Assembly: GCA_013399695.1 (NCBI GenBank)
Contig: VXAU01003159.1
Location: 886,415-950,414, forward strand
Length of the DNA: 64,000 nt
Direction: 5' to 3'
DNA from: Formicarius rufipectus
Taxonomy: Eukaryota; Chordata; Aves; Passeriformes; Formicariidae
How positions within the stretch are numbered: position 1 is the stretch's first letter; the number at the start of each line of letters is the position of its first letter. The notes under the pieces were generated by a model that worked only from the letters and a program-made list of their open reading frames with translations, had not been told where the DNA came from and searched no databases. Below, one piece after another: positions 1-13,563 of this stretch. Made by a program: the position numbers and the translations under genes.

Positions 1-282
1 TCTGAGTCCCTATATCTTTCCATGCAGAATATGCCTTCATCCCTCCAAAACCTAGTAGGAAACAGGGACACTTTGTTGGGTTTCAGTGGCAGGTAAGTCA
101 TCTAACAATGCTGACATGCTACACTTTCATGTCACCCGCTCTGTTGCATGGAATGTTAGTAGTCTTTTTGCACAATCCTGTGTGAAAGCACTAACCTGAG
201 AGAAAAAGGACCTACAAGGAGGGATCAAGGCAGAAAGCACTAGGTTATATTTATTTGATAAGAGCACTGAGATAGCTCCTCT

Positions 283-409
283 AAAAGAAAAAAAAACACA
301 AAAAAACCCAAACCAAAAAACACACAAACAATCAAAACCCCAAAACAAACAAACCCCAACAAAAACAAACAAAAAACCAAAACCAAACAAACCCCAACAA
401 ACAAACCTG
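283..409. repeat. A/C-rich low-complexity tract
   Basis: About 127 bases consist almost only of A and C in irregular AAAC, AACC and CCCCAA units, with essentially no G. The minus-strand open frame across it is a composition artefact rich in Phe, Val and Gly. The unit is not fixed, so it reads as low-complexity rather than a clean microsatellite. Confidence 0.9.
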
Positions 410-3400
410 CATTATCAGCTCAAGAATCCTATAAAACTCCTATTGGCTGGATAGTCTCCTAAAGATTAGAATTATAAGAAATAGGTCGCACACTGTATCT
501 CAGGAAAAGTGTGAATGCCATCAGAAGAAAGTGCAGATGAGCAGATGAGGAAGAAAATTTTTATGAGACCTTAAAAAATACTGATTGCCAGTTTGACGTA
601 AGACCCAGATATGCTACCTAACATATGCACATTGGCTTCTTGCACTGCGATCACATTCTTTCAGGTTTGTATTTAATGACAGGAAACAGATGAGTCGTCA
701 ATGGCAAGTTCTCACAGTGAAAAGAATTTAGAACAAAGGGAATCTCATACTGCTCAATGTAATTAAATGATTTGCAAGATGAATCAGAAGATGAAAAAAT
801 TTCCTCCTGCAAAAGCACTCAGAACAACCTAAAAGCAGCGGCCTAGGAAGGTCTGCACAAAGATTGCAGAACATTAAGGAAGCAGACAGGGGAAGTTCCC
901 TGTCAGAGACTGCAAAGTGATACACACAGAGCAGGGCAAAACTCGTGAGACACACGAGAAGGCAGCAGCTGTCACTCTGGAACTGCACACTTGTGTGCAC
1001 TGCATTGCTCTTTGGAGACATGCCTAGTGAAGTTGGGGGAGACAGTCATTTACAAGTCCAGAAAAGTTCTAACACTCCAACTAGAACTCAAGAGTTAATG
1101 GTGTGCTGAGTTCTTAAACACAACGTGAGGTTTCATTTTTTTATCTGAAAACCATGTCATGTAATTAAGAAACATATTGGAAAGGTAGCAAAGGTAGCTG
1201 GGCACACGTAGAAACATCCTCTAAGGGCCAAGGACCAGGATTCTTTGGTTTAAAGTAAGAAGCAATGAAAGGAGGGTCAAAACAAATGGAATCTATGAAG
1301 TTGTAGAAGCCATGCAGAAGGTGAAAAGGGAGCTCTCACAGTCTCATACACAGTAACAAGAAGGTAACCAGTGTAACTACCGAGCGGCACACCCAGAACA
1401 AACACAAAGTAGTACTTTTCACAGAACTCACTGCTTTGAGAATGCTTTGAGAACAAAATATTTTTTAAAACGTTAAGTGTACCGATAGTTAGAGAGGCAT
1501 CAATGGCACAATGGCCCAGACAGAACCATTGACTTAGTAAGTCCTTAAACCACTGACTACTCAAAGTAGGAAAGAGATGTCTGACAGAAATTAAAAAACT
1601 AAAAAATCACAGACATGCTGTGCTCAGTCTCCTTGAGCAGACTCCTCTAGCCACCAAGAGACTGAGTATATCATGTAGTTATTTTACCTTAGATTCACAG
1701 TACTTGAGACATTTCACCAAGGATATTTGGTGATTGTTTGCTGCAAGAAAAATACCTGTGGTAACCTAATGGTATGCATAGAAAAATGTCAAGACTTCCT
1801 CAGTGAATTGGAAATGATCACAAGGGACTACATCTCACAGCAAAATGGGAGCAGGAGGCACAGAGTGAGAGAATTTAACCCAAGGGGCAGTCACTGGCTC
1901 CATGTTTAAGACCTCAGGAAATGACCTTAAGACATCCAGATAAATCAGAGGAACACCTAAGCCACTGAGCAAAACATACTAATTTTTCAGATATTAAACA
2001 GACTAAGAGAGCAAAAAAAGAGAAACTCAGAGAATACAAATTGAGTCTGTCTACAAGACACAGTGTTTACAAGCCAAATCTAAATAATTAAACATGTCAC
2101 TTCTTAATTTCCTATCTTAACATTATCACGTTTGAAAATAGAGATGCTTGTACAACCATGAAGACTTGGGGAGCAGAGAAAGTTTGATTCTTCTACTACT
2201 TAACCAAAGACATGACAGCATTTCCCCTATAACTGTTTATAATGTAGGGTTATAAGAAATATATTAGAACCTCTAATGAAACACATTCTAGTAATCTTTC
2301 AACACCAGAAATGCAAAACTGCTGGCACTGAAGAACCAATTCTCAAAGAGGTTGTTCTAAAAAACACGGTGCAACAGCTTGGCAGCAAAAGAAGTGAGGA
2401 CCTGAAGGCAGCAAATATTATTCATGCAAAAACAGAACAAATACTGGCATTTCAATACTGGTTCAGTATTATCTTCCCCTCTATTTAAATATCCACAGGC
2501 AAGACAAAATTTCATGTTTTAGCTATAAGCACTTTCCCCCAGACATTAGTTTTTCTTGCTCATGTATAATAAAAAAAGACTCTTAAAACAGACAGCAATA
2601 TTAGCAGGCCAAGCTTCAGCATATTTTTGCTGAGCTTTTGTAAGAATTTTATTGGTAGGAGCAGTGAATGGTACTGGAAATAACTTATTAGAAAACATTA
2701 AGAAAGTGACATTTTATTAAACATAATACAGTTCCTGTCATTAAATTCTTACATTAGATTCTGTACTATGTTAAAAATCTCTTCTGTCTTATTATTCTTT
2801 GTAAAAATCTACCAATTGTACTTCTACGTTCAAGGTATGGGTAGCACGCTGTGAGCATGTATAAGAGACTGTGCCTGCCACAAGAAGCCCACCAGGTCTC
2901 TGATTTGTGTCCTTAAACCAACTCACAACCAAAGGTTCATAAGTGAGGTAAAAGAGGGTTGTGCACAGGCAGTGTTTTGCCTTTATAGATGTCTTGGAAA
3001 ACTGAGCACAAAACTTTACAGGAAGTAATGCAAACAAAATTTTGAACCAGTGATGGGAGGAAATAAGTGACAGCCTCATATAGAGAGCAGAATGAGCATT
3101 AGCTCAGTAAAAATTAATACTATGACTTCAAAGTAAGAATGATCCTTCTCCAGTGTGTGAGACTGGTGTAAGCCCAGAGAATCTCCCCCCAGGGGATTTC
3201 CCACAGAGCTGCACTGCAGCCACTGCAGCTGCACGTGCTGGGAAGTTCTCCCTTAAGGTCACATTTTATTCATCAAATGCCAAATCTTCAACTGAAATGG
3301 GAGTACAGTGGTACCTCCAGTAAGTGCTAGAAATATCTATGTCATCTGCTGCCCACTGACTCCCATTCCAATCACTTCCCAGGCCATGCCAAACCCTCCT

Positions 3401-6019
3401 GTACAAGCAGTGCTCCAGAGCAGCCTTTCCACATCTGACACATTCTCTTCTGAGGCCATCCCATTTGTTTTTCTAGAATGCCTTCCTACCATTATTCATC
3501 CATCAAAAAGACACCTACTGAAAATGATTTTATGACTGGGGTGCAAAGTACTCATCCTGATTTTTGGACCACAGTTGCAGAATCTTTATCTGAAAGTACA
3601 ACTCTTCCACACACTTTGTTTTGAATTTAGGTGACAAGCTACCTGTTGCCATTCAGCTGTAGCAGTGGCTCCAGAGCATTTGCTTAAATGTTTTTGTTAA
3701 GGAAGAATTTAAAGGTATTTCCTCCTTTCTGATCCTGTGGCAATAACTAACTCTACAGGGCAGGCCAGCTCCAAGGAAGACCCTCTTCTCCTGTAACTCA
3801 GAATCAATGTGAACTCCATACAAGAGAAGTAAAAGATAGAGCTAAACAGAAGGATCTGATCTTGGAATATTTACAAAGCTTCAGTCTGTATCTAATACTT
3901 TGCCTGGAGTCACACTGTCAAAATACTGAAGTCAACACAAGTAACTCACCCTTAAATTCTATGGGAGTTTTTCTTGAGCTTTACAGATAAAGGCTCTTTG
4001 CTTTTGACTAAAAGCACTCCACACATGCATCACAGCAGCCCATGAAATTACTTTTTGCAGGCCACCCTGATTCCGCAGTTGTCCAGGGAAGTGGGAAAAA
4101 TCATGCATAATTCAACTACATCAAAGAAAACATTTTTTTCCCTATTGGAAGGTATTTAAGTATGTGCTTGGCTTGAAGGAGGAGAGCACACTTAAAAGGA
4201 TAGGGGTCAAGACCATCTCAAATACTTAAACTTTTTAAATAACTAGTACCTTGCTGAGTCAGGAGAAAATTGGGCAGACAGTACAGTATGCCATCAGAAA
4301 TGAAAGAAGATGGGAAAAGAAGTGGCCTTAAAAGCTCTTGTTTCCTTACATATGCTCATATATGTATATTTTCTGTGCACAATGTACACAAATATTTAAC
4401 TTTTTTTAATGAGTTCATTAATGTAATTTCCATTTATAAATTAAGGAAATGTTTCTAACCTTAGAACAAATTTTACCTTAAAGTCTAAATTAAGCAACCG
4501 TACTTTATGAATATCACGCTTTAGCATGAATTAATTTAGCTTATAATAACCTGGGACATAATCTAAAAATTAACTGCAAAAATCACTGCACTCATTAAAG
4601 ATATATAAAAAATAAACATTTTGACAACATATATTTTGCACTTATCATTTGTTTTTTATCCAGACTTACGTGTTGGGGCAGCGAGCTAGAAACTGTTACT
4701 TAAACTGGAATTTGTGCCAGGAATCTAATTCACAACTTCTGAGTCAGCTCTCCCACCCTCGCTGGATCTTCAAGCCTCAAAGTAACACAGTGTGCACTTA
4801 CTCTAATTAACTGCTTTTCTAGTGGTTGTGGATTTCAGAAAAAACCCCACAAAGCACTGTGTCTCAGCACAGAGAAGGGTACCTCGAGCCTACCTTTTAT
4901 CCCCTCCGGAGAACTGCACATTACAAACTGCTGAAGGAGAGGATCATTGCGTCGGGAAGCAGCTGCCAAGTTATGACTCCCATCAAAGGCTGATTTTTGA
5001 AAGACTCCTTGGTCTGAGCGTTCCTAAGGGAAAAACAGAACCACACACTGAAACAAAACCTTTACATGCTCAGCAACGCAGAGGGGCACCCACCACCGCA
5101 GCCAGTGCACCGACATGGTGTGGGGTAATGTGTTCACTGGACTTTGCTTCCTCCCAAAGGAGAAACTTGAAGGATCACTCCAAAATTGCTGTCTGTTTTT
5201 GCTGACCATAAAAATAAGACATCTAAGCAATAACTACCACTAAGAATGATGCACAAAAATGAAGACTTTTTTTTATGACCCACAACTGGCTTCATTCAAA
5301 TTCTCCATCTGGGAGGGCAGCTTGTGACATTGTCAACACAAGAACATGGGCAATGCCAATGGTATTTTTCTGCCAGCCAGCTGGTTCCCTTCTCTCTGAG
5401 ACTGGGTGCATATGTTCTGATGATCACACACTAGAACAGTTTTGCAAGTAAGGAGTTACACCAAACTCCCAAGCGCAGGTCTTCTGGCTAGCAGCTAAAC
5501 AAACTCCTGTCACACCTCTAGTCAGCTTTTCTTTTGAGATATTTCCTACCCCCCTACATGCCATATCGCCTAATTTATTCTCCTGAGCAGTTGCTCAAAG
5601 GAAAAAAGTTGGGAAAAAAAAATAAAAATAAAAATCACAGTTTCTAAAACTGGGACAGACCCAGAAAGACATTTCTGTACTTGTTATTCAGGGAAAACCA
5701 AAAACCCACACAGGGGACTATTATGGCTAGTTTTCAAAACAACCTTTGTATTTTCTGTGATTTTATATCTGGTTTTTCTTGAAGGAGACTTTAACTGGCT
5801 TCTATTTTTAAACTGCATGTTCATTATTGCCAGCAAATGTTATACTAAATATATAATTTGTTAAATTTAGTAGTCACATCTACAGAAGAAATGCTTGTAT
5901 CTAACCCGTGGAATTTATTTTTAAAACGATGGAAGAGGTTTAGTCTTTTGGCAAATGACTGCCTGTAAACCAACACATAAGGAAGGACAGCATATTACAT
6001 CACCTTGTCTTTCAAGCAT

Positions 6020-6105
6020 AGTAATAATAAAAAAAATAATGTAACTTAATAAAAATTAATTCATAAAAATGACAGAATAATAACAACAAAAATAAGCATA
6101 ATAAA
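6020..6105. repeat. A/T-rich low-complexity run (AATAA/AAAAT units)
   Basis: The sequence is dominated by AATAA and ATAAAA units with very few G or C bases. It lies inside the PARD3B intron. No gene signal is seen. Confidence 0.7.
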
Positions 6106-7671
6106 AATGGCAAAAAATGCATCTCAGAACACCAATCAATACTGGAGCACTCACAGTGACACCATGGCTACAAATGCAGGCTCAGTGGAAGGCAGCACAT
6201 GCCACAATCTCTGCTCCTCAGGGCAGCCAAAGCCATCTGAGGGGGCTGTTTTGAACCTCTGTACAGGAACACACACCACACACGCGCTGACAACCATGTT
6301 TATCTTGTAACTGGAAATCCTTTAGTTCACATAAGATTCCTTCCACTGTAAATCCATATTTACTATTTTCATGGATACTGTTAGCTAAATTAAGTCTTGC
6401 AACATCCAAACCATGCACTGGAGACCTGTACACAGCGGGATAAGGAGCCTTAAATTAACATCAACAACAAATCTGCTTTTCCAGCTCTTTGAAAAATGAC
6501 ACAATCAATGTCCCAACAACTGATCAGTAACCAGCCTAATTCGAGTATTCAGCTTATAAAACATAGCTGTCATGGAAGACCTCCATTAGTGTCCTGACCA
6601 ATAAAAACAATAATGCATTTCTAAACACATTCTCCTTCTACCAAGCTGAGATGCAGTGCTCTGGTAGCTGTTTTGGGAAAAGGACAGAATGGGCAACAAC
6701 CCATTTCTGCTACGGTCTCCAGACTCAAATGGAATTACAATTGAACCCAAAGACTACCTTATAAAAATTAATTCCTGTCTAAAATGAATTTGATTCAATC
6801 AAGACCTCATTATGCATTCTTCATAGGGCACGAGTCAAGACTATTTACCCCCTTCATACATCTGGATAATATTCAAAACTATACACTTAACGATAAAAAG
6901 CAGCCTCATGCTTTTATTAGCTTTTTTAAAAGAAAGTTCACTTTTGTTAAATAAAGAAAACTTACAGGAGTGAGCTTTCTTTGAAGGTAAGGTATCTTTC
7001 TTAAATCACAAAAGTGCACAATAAACACAACACATAGGTTATAAATCTTTCTTACAGCACAATGCTGTCAGATATAAAAGGAAAGCAAAAATGTGTTTTC
7101 CTCTAACATATGCCAGAATTGCATCCTCTTCCTCCCTCTGGTGTTTTGTGCAAATACACCCACTAACATGATTGTCTGTAACATTTTTAAATGTTCCAGT
7201 AATGCCTATGAAATAAGAAGTTAGAAATAATATATTGGAATTCTATAATGAGATTTATTACAACCTTTTATACCCCAAATCCACTTCCATGTACTTTTAT
7301 TTTAAAAGAACTGCATAGATGTTTAAAACCTATTAAAATGTTTATTCAAGGGTTAGAATTAAAACTGGGATCAGTAGAAAAGGTATCCAGTACACATGCA
7401 TATTGTCTACATAAAGATGAGGAGTGTGCCTATATGCATGCACTCATGAAAGAGGGAGCAAGGGAGATCAAAAAACCAATCTTTTTGAAAATAAGAGGAG
7501 ATTGGCAAACAGCAACTTCTAAGAAGTCCAAAAAATATAATGGTTAAAAAGTCTTCCTTCTCTTATTTTGTTACCTTACTTAAGCAAAGTTTATGTTAAT
7601 CAACTCAGAAACCCATCCTTGAACGGATCTTCATCAAACCAGGAAAAGTAAAATCTTAATTCCTTAAAGGT

Positions 7672-7706
7672 TAAAAACAAACCAAACAAACCAACCAAAC
7701 AAAAAG
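7672..7706. repeat. Short AAAC/AACC tract
   Basis: About 35 bases of CAAACCAAAC-type units, of the same composition as the tracts near 283, 8641 and 19675. Confidence 0.75.
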
Positions 7707-8183
7707 AAGTAGGACAGGACCTGAAAAACACAATTTAAAACATTTAATGTACTAATGAGACTGAAAAAGCAAGACTGAAGTAAAATCCAAGTTAGACGAA
7801 GATACCGAGGTCTCTGATAATATGAACAAATGAAACAGAATCATTTAAATTGTCTGTATCAAAGCTATTGCCTTGAGGAGGCAGCAGATAGTCAAAGGCA
7901 CATCAACACATTAATCCTACAATAACTATTGTGGAACCATATCTGCTTTTGTTCTTACACTTGTCGAACTAAAATAAGGGGCAACTTTTAGCCTGGTCTC
8001 AACAGGAACAGCAAGACCAGGATTTATCAACCAGAACACGGAGTGAATCCTCTCTCCATGAAGTCAAGAATCCCTTCTACTGGGAGAAGCTCTCTGTGAC
8101 CACAACTTTAGCCATCATCTCCTGCATGCAAAACCACCGGGACTGGAAAGACATTTATCGAATGGATGCATTTACTGCCTCAC

Positions 8184-8354
8184 CTCTGTGTGCACCTCCA
8201 GTCTCCGGAGAACCACCAGCTGGATCCTTCCCCGAATGTTCCCTTCCATGGACATGGAGCGCCTCAGGGTTTCCATAGCCTCGTGATTTGACTTGCCCAG
8301 AAGTGACTCCCCATTAACTGCAACAAGCTGATCATTTACTCGCAAACGACCATC
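8184..8354 (-). CDS. PARD3B: PARD3B exon: second half of PDZ3
   Basis: This 171-nt exon has 57 codons in phase 0. It encodes DGRLRVNDQLVAVNGESLLG, then KSNHEAMETLRRSMSMEG, ending NIRGRIQLVVLRRLEVHTE. The alpha-B helix and final strand of PDZ3 are present. The acceptor TTTTTTGCTTGTAG follows a T-rich tract. Two donors are possible. GAG|GTGAGG at 8183 is the better match to consensus and makes the exon end at the same residue count as remembered PARD3B (RRxExxxE). GAG|GTGCAC would end the exon 12 nt earlier at 8196, and is weaker. Within the last strand the family Gly-Met-Ile is Gly-Arg-Ile here. Confidence 0.95.
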
Positions 8355-8640
8355 CTACAAGCAAAAAATAAAAACATGTTTTTTTTAAAAAAAAAACCAA
8401 GAATTATTAGGCAGAGGTTCTATATACAGGAAAGCAAGATGAAGACAACCAGACATTGCTTCCTGTAATTCAAGAAAGAGGAAAGTGCCGGAAATAACTT
8501 TGTGTCCACTAATTGGCCATTTTCCCCCTCTATTTACTACATTTTGGAAAGAGTTTGCAAATCCAAACATGGAAGTAAATGCACAGAGTTCTGTTTTTCT
8601 TGTATGTGTGGTTTTATTTGTATCAGTTAAAAAAATAAAT

Positions 8641-8695
8641 AATAAAACCCCCAAACAACAAAAAGAACCCAACCCAGCCCAAAAAGCCAAACAAG
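8641..8695. repeat. A/C-rich low-complexity tract
   Basis: About 55 bases of A and C with very few other bases (CCCCCAAACAACAAAAAG-like units). Same class as the tract near 283. Confidence 0.75.
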
Positions 8696-11600
8696 CTTTT
8701 GGTTAGTTCAAAGGGCTCACACCACAGCTGTTAGTATGCCCACTCTGCAAGCACAAAGGAGTAGTGCAGCTTATTTCCCTGCATTATCTGCTATTAAGGT
8801 CTGGTAAGAAACAGTTCCAAACTTTGATCCTACAGTCCCCCCTTAGTGTCTGTCTACAAACTGCCATGCCATCATATGGGCTAGAGTGCCCAGCTCAGAA
8901 TGGTCATTAAGACTTGAGCATCCTTACTTATTAATGCTGCCCCTATATCACAACATCTGAAACTGCCACCAATAACAAAATTAGGGTTGAGCCATACCAA
9001 GTAGGGTGCTTTGAAAAAGTCACTTGGTTCCATTTGCCAAGGTTAACTGACATTAGTGGGTGGAATTAAATTGTGGACACTGCTATTTTGTGATTTAGGA
9101 GTCCTATTGCTGTTGTCATTATGATCTGTGATTCTTTTCATAATACAATGTGCCATGGGCTTTTCTCTCTTTAACGTGAAAATAAGGTCTATTTAGTTGA
9201 GACAAAAGAGTTTACTTAAAGCTGGCCAAGTTCACAAATATCAGGATGGCATCAAACCTCAAAAAAGGAGAAGAAAAAGTAAGAAACTGAAGACAATGTA
9301 AGGTGGTGAAGAAAGAATAGCAGAAAAAGCTCTTGCACAAATACATTGCTTAGTTAAAATGAATCTGACTCATTCATAGGCTCATCACAAACTGTTTACA
9401 TATTTCATGCATTTGAGTAACCCAAAATAAATAAACTATCTGATTTTTTTTCTATAACTACAATGTCCAATTAACTATTCTGCTATTGCTGCCAAATGTA
9501 AGTGATTTTTGCTCAAGTGACTTACAGCCTTAATAAGTGTTACTTCTGTTGGAACTGGGTCTCGCTGTTACCACGGCAGAGTACAGATAAGCACAGAGCT
9601 GAACAAGCAACCGCATATACCAGAATCCAAAAGAAACTGGGATGGACAAGATGACAGCAGATTGAGGAGATAAGTCACTCAGTGAAGGAAAATGAAGACA
9701 AATAAAATTTTCCTCAGGAGGGTATGGGACTGGAGGATAGAAAACAGGGATGTCATTTGGAAGATATACTGAAACCACTCCAATCTCTCTGCTGAGTATT
9801 TCATGCCGACTAAAATGTACACACAGCCAAAGTCAGTAAGTTATCTCCCCATTTCTCTACATACAAATGATCCCATTACATGTGCTAAAGTTTAGGGAGA
9901 GAAGAGTTAACACCATTGAACAGAGAATGTTATTACTTGCACATGTTGTAATTCCTTTGTGTTCTATCAGAATCTGCTGAAATGAATGGAGTTATTCACA
10001 GCAACACAGTTTGAAGAAAAAAGTCTATTTTTAGGGAGTTTCTGTAAGACTTCAGAAATTTCACAAGTCCTCATATTCTCCTCCTACTGTCCCACAGGTT
10101 CTTGGATCACTTCTTTCCTTTCTGCGGATAAACCACCGTGTATAAATACCTCTTAAAGTTTCTTTCTAAAGTATATACAATATTAAATGCACCTTGTCAT
10201 GAGTACAGCTGCTGACTATGCAAGGGTCCTGAACACGGTGTGTAGTCTTAAATGAATCACTGGGCCTCAGAAAGCTCTCAACTTGCTCCATTTTTAATGT
10301 TCCTTGAGACTTTATCTATTGACATTTTAATAATTTTATTTCTTAAAGAGCTTCTTTTGATGCATCCTCCCTTCTTCCCACTCTGTTACATACAACATTT
10401 AAATGAAAAATTCCAACATTTCAACTGTGATCAGAGAAAAAAAGGTACACATCCTTTATAAATGTTGATCAATCACACTTGCTAAGTCACCCATACACAA
10501 CAGGCTGGAAGACAGCTGAACACTGTTTTCACACAAGCTCAGGTAGAAGTTATTTCACAGTAAAACCTCTTGCCATTTTAAAGACCAGGAAAAAAAAATC
10601 CCAATGTTTAAAGTTTCCAAACACAGACTTTCACATCCCTTGTGTTATGGCCTGGTTTGGAAGCCTGAACTGCAAGAAAATCTGCTTGGCTTTAAACAAG
10701 CTAAATGTTGTTTTAACACGTTTCTTCTTTCATCTCTGAGAGGTGGGTTTCTTTGTGGCTTTTGAGCAGAAAAACAACATTTGGCATTTCAGCAGAACAT
10801 TTTTTAAATGCCATGTCTGAAAATGCAAGTGAGCTATTCTAATAAGGGGTGATGTTACTCTTCCCTTGCTTATTCAAAAAAGGCTGGTTTTTTTTTTTAT
10901 GCAGACTCCCAGCAAGGGGTAGACCTGCCTCCACATGGCTACCTCATTCTTCACAGTCATTCACGAGACTTACACTTTTTACAGTAGAGCAGGAAGATAT
11001 AATGCCATGTTCTTCAAGGACATCCGCTTTTAATCAAAGCACACCTCGTTATTTCCCTTATCATATCAATGACATTTCTCTCTGGAATTCCCTGATGGCA
11101 TTTATTGGAATTACCCAATGTCCCCATCCACTGCACTCAACAAGCAGAGTTTACTGCAACCACACTCCAAAGGACCAAGGAGGTCCAACCTACACCACGT
11201 CTGATTTGACCAAATGCACAAATACTTCATTATTTCTGACAACAATTCCACTGCAAGTGGAACTGCAAGTTCCTGACCATCAGGAATCCATCACAAGTGA
11301 AAAGCCAAGATGTCTTGACATGAACAAGGCTGAAAACCCTGAAGTTATCGGGAAAGATGCTGCATTTAAATTCGAATGTTAGTCTTCCTCACATGAAAGG
11401 CTCTGCATAATTAAAAATATCAAGTATTCTAGTAACCTCTTATCTTAGGGATGATAAAAAATAGACACTTCAAATACTATAAAAGAATGTTAGGAAAGGA
11501 CATAATGGTTCAAGCAGCAAAAGTAACTGTTCTTATTCCTTCAGGATATAATGTTAGAATACCAACTAGAAACATTAAGGCATTTTTATTTCTTTCGGTG

Positions 11601-13547
11601 TAACGAGCAGTAAATAGAACTGAGTCTTGCTGTAGCATCCAAAATGCTTCATGCATTGACATTTTCTAAAATCTTTACCTAGGACACAAAAAAAATCATC
11701 AAGTAGAGAATTAAAGACCTAAATTTTCCTTTTTTTTCTTTTTTACAAATCCTTTACTGTACTTTGCAATGTCACTAAAATATCAGAGCTAGGTGAATGT
11801 GTTAATGTTTCAAAAAACTAAAAAATGTTGGCCTCTCTTCAGACCTTTGGTTCGAACCAGTAACGAGTAACAATAATCAAAGATGATGGTCTGCATCCCA
11901 TACGTTCCTCTTCACTCTAAAACCCACACTGGTAAAAGAAAATTAATGTATCAAAACCTTCATTCAGCATTAGAAGGATTAAGCATTTACTTCAGCAGTG
12001 AAACAAATATGTTGAAATTTGATGTATTACATGTCCTCCTTTGAAGACAAGTGGTGACTGCATAGACAAGGGGATACATTTCCCAGTCGTATTAGCATGT
12101 TACACCAAAATCGAACAAATTTTAAATTCTAAAGGCAGAAGTGAGAAATAGTGAGAGAATTCTCATGCCAGTGAGTCTTATGATTTCCTCCTGTGACAGT
12201 TTCCCAAGAAAATATTGTACATTGAAAAACAAATGCACATGTCTTAATCCATAATAATCCATTTCAGAGAGCCACAGCGAATAGCATGGGAAAATGCCCT
12301 GGACAACTACCAGCTGGAAAGAAAGGCTTTTTATTTAAAAACTTGCTACAAGAAGAGATTTAAAATAAGGACAATAGGACATCTTTAAATATTTATTCAC
12401 AAATATGTGAACACTTTTAAATTTTATACAAGAAATTTTATTAATTGTTAATACTCACTGATTAGACTGTGTTCTATATAAAGGTCATTAGACAGAAGAA
12501 AGGCAGCTGTTCTCCATGCATACACAACAGTGAGTCTTAAAACATTGCCAAAATTACTTCATTCTGTGAGCACTTGTATAAAACACACAGCAAAGATTCT
12601 CTGAAAAACGCTGGTTGAAGCTACAGCCTCAGCTACTGCCTCACTTGCTCTGGAGCCTACACTGAGAGTCACTGCCACAGCACAGCTCTAAGTGGTGAAA
12701 GGGCTATAATGAGGTAGAACAGAGCAGAGGTCACAGGAGCACAAGACAAAACAATCTTCTAGTCATGGTGACTGACTGTGCCCGTTTGCTTAGGTGTGAG
12801 CACAGGAGTTCTGCTTCATTAGCCTGCAGATGTCACAAGCCAAAATCAACTGCTCTGGGGTGAGCCACTGTGGGGGAAGAGAGAGTGGTAAATATACAGA
12901 GCTAGAAAGGGTTGTCCTATGTGTCTGTGATGTGACACGTGAGGCAGCCAGCCCACTGACCATGCTGGAACATGGCTCCACAAGCTTTGCTGTTCAAAAC
13001 AATGAATTTATCCATGGCAATATGCACTGTCACTGCAACTGGTGTGGACAATTATTCAGGGACACAGAGCTGGGAAAACAAAGAGGGCAGCCTCATTTCC
13101 ATAGTACAGTGAGTCGTACTCTGTAGCAGACATGCACATAAATTCAGTTTATCCAGCCCTAGTTTGGTCAACTGTGCCTTAACTCATTTCTGATACACAC
13201 CACGTAGATGAAGATCCAAGCTTTGAAATAACTGTGGGCCTAGGACAGGTAAATAACAGAGGCAGGGAACTATTAAGCACTGATTATTGCTATTTACTAG
13301 CTGCTGTAAATAGATGATCATGAAAGTTTTAATGCTGTGAATTGTCTTACTCAGCAGGCTGATGTCAGCAGAACAATTTACATACACTGAATTAAAAGGT
13401 ATTTTTACAGAAAACTGCAAGGAATTGCTGAGATAACATAAAAGACAAAAATTACATTATAGATCTACAAGAGTTAAACCTATTAGCCCTGAAAGATTAA
13501 ATCTTTTGTTTCTAATATAAAAAGGTTCCATTTTTCAAGTTGTATTC

Positions 13548-13563
13548 GGGGGGGGGGGGGGGG
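13548..13563. repeat. Homopolymer of 16 G
   Basis: An uninterrupted run of sixteen G residues follows TGTATTC and precedes CAGGAAGGG. On the transcribed (minus) sense it is poly-C. The length may be inaccurate, since such runs are hard to sequence. Confidence 0.95.

Larger units (their letters stand above)
1..8183 (-). other. PARD3B: PARD3B intron after the PDZ3 exon (3' end beyond the window)
   Basis: No exon, RNA gene or clear transposon was recognised in these 8.2 kb. I looked on the minus strand for the next PARD3B exon, which would carry the start of the post-PDZ3 linker, and did not find it, so it should lie beyond the window. The stretch is mostly AT-rich unique sequence. It has an A/C-rich tract at 283-409, an A/T-rich run at about 6020-6105 and a short AAAC tract near 7672-7706. 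The 127-codon open frame on the plus strand near 4822-5205 has no family I recognise. Confidence 0.8.

Noticed and set aside
127..390. 87-codon minus-strand frame rich in Phe, Val and Gly
   Set aside because: It is the translation of an A/C low-complexity tract, not a gene.
4822..5205. 127-codon plus-strand frame beginning MVVDFRKNPTKHC, reminiscent of LINE reverse transcriptase (MVVDFRKNP)
   Set aside because: Only the first nine or so residues resemble the RT motif; the rest shows no RT blocks and no LINE tail. Probably coincidence.
6107..6433. Overlapping frames of about 70 codons considered as the next PARD3B exon
   Set aside because: The minus-strand translation does not resemble the post-PDZ3 linker and lacks good splice sites in phase 0.
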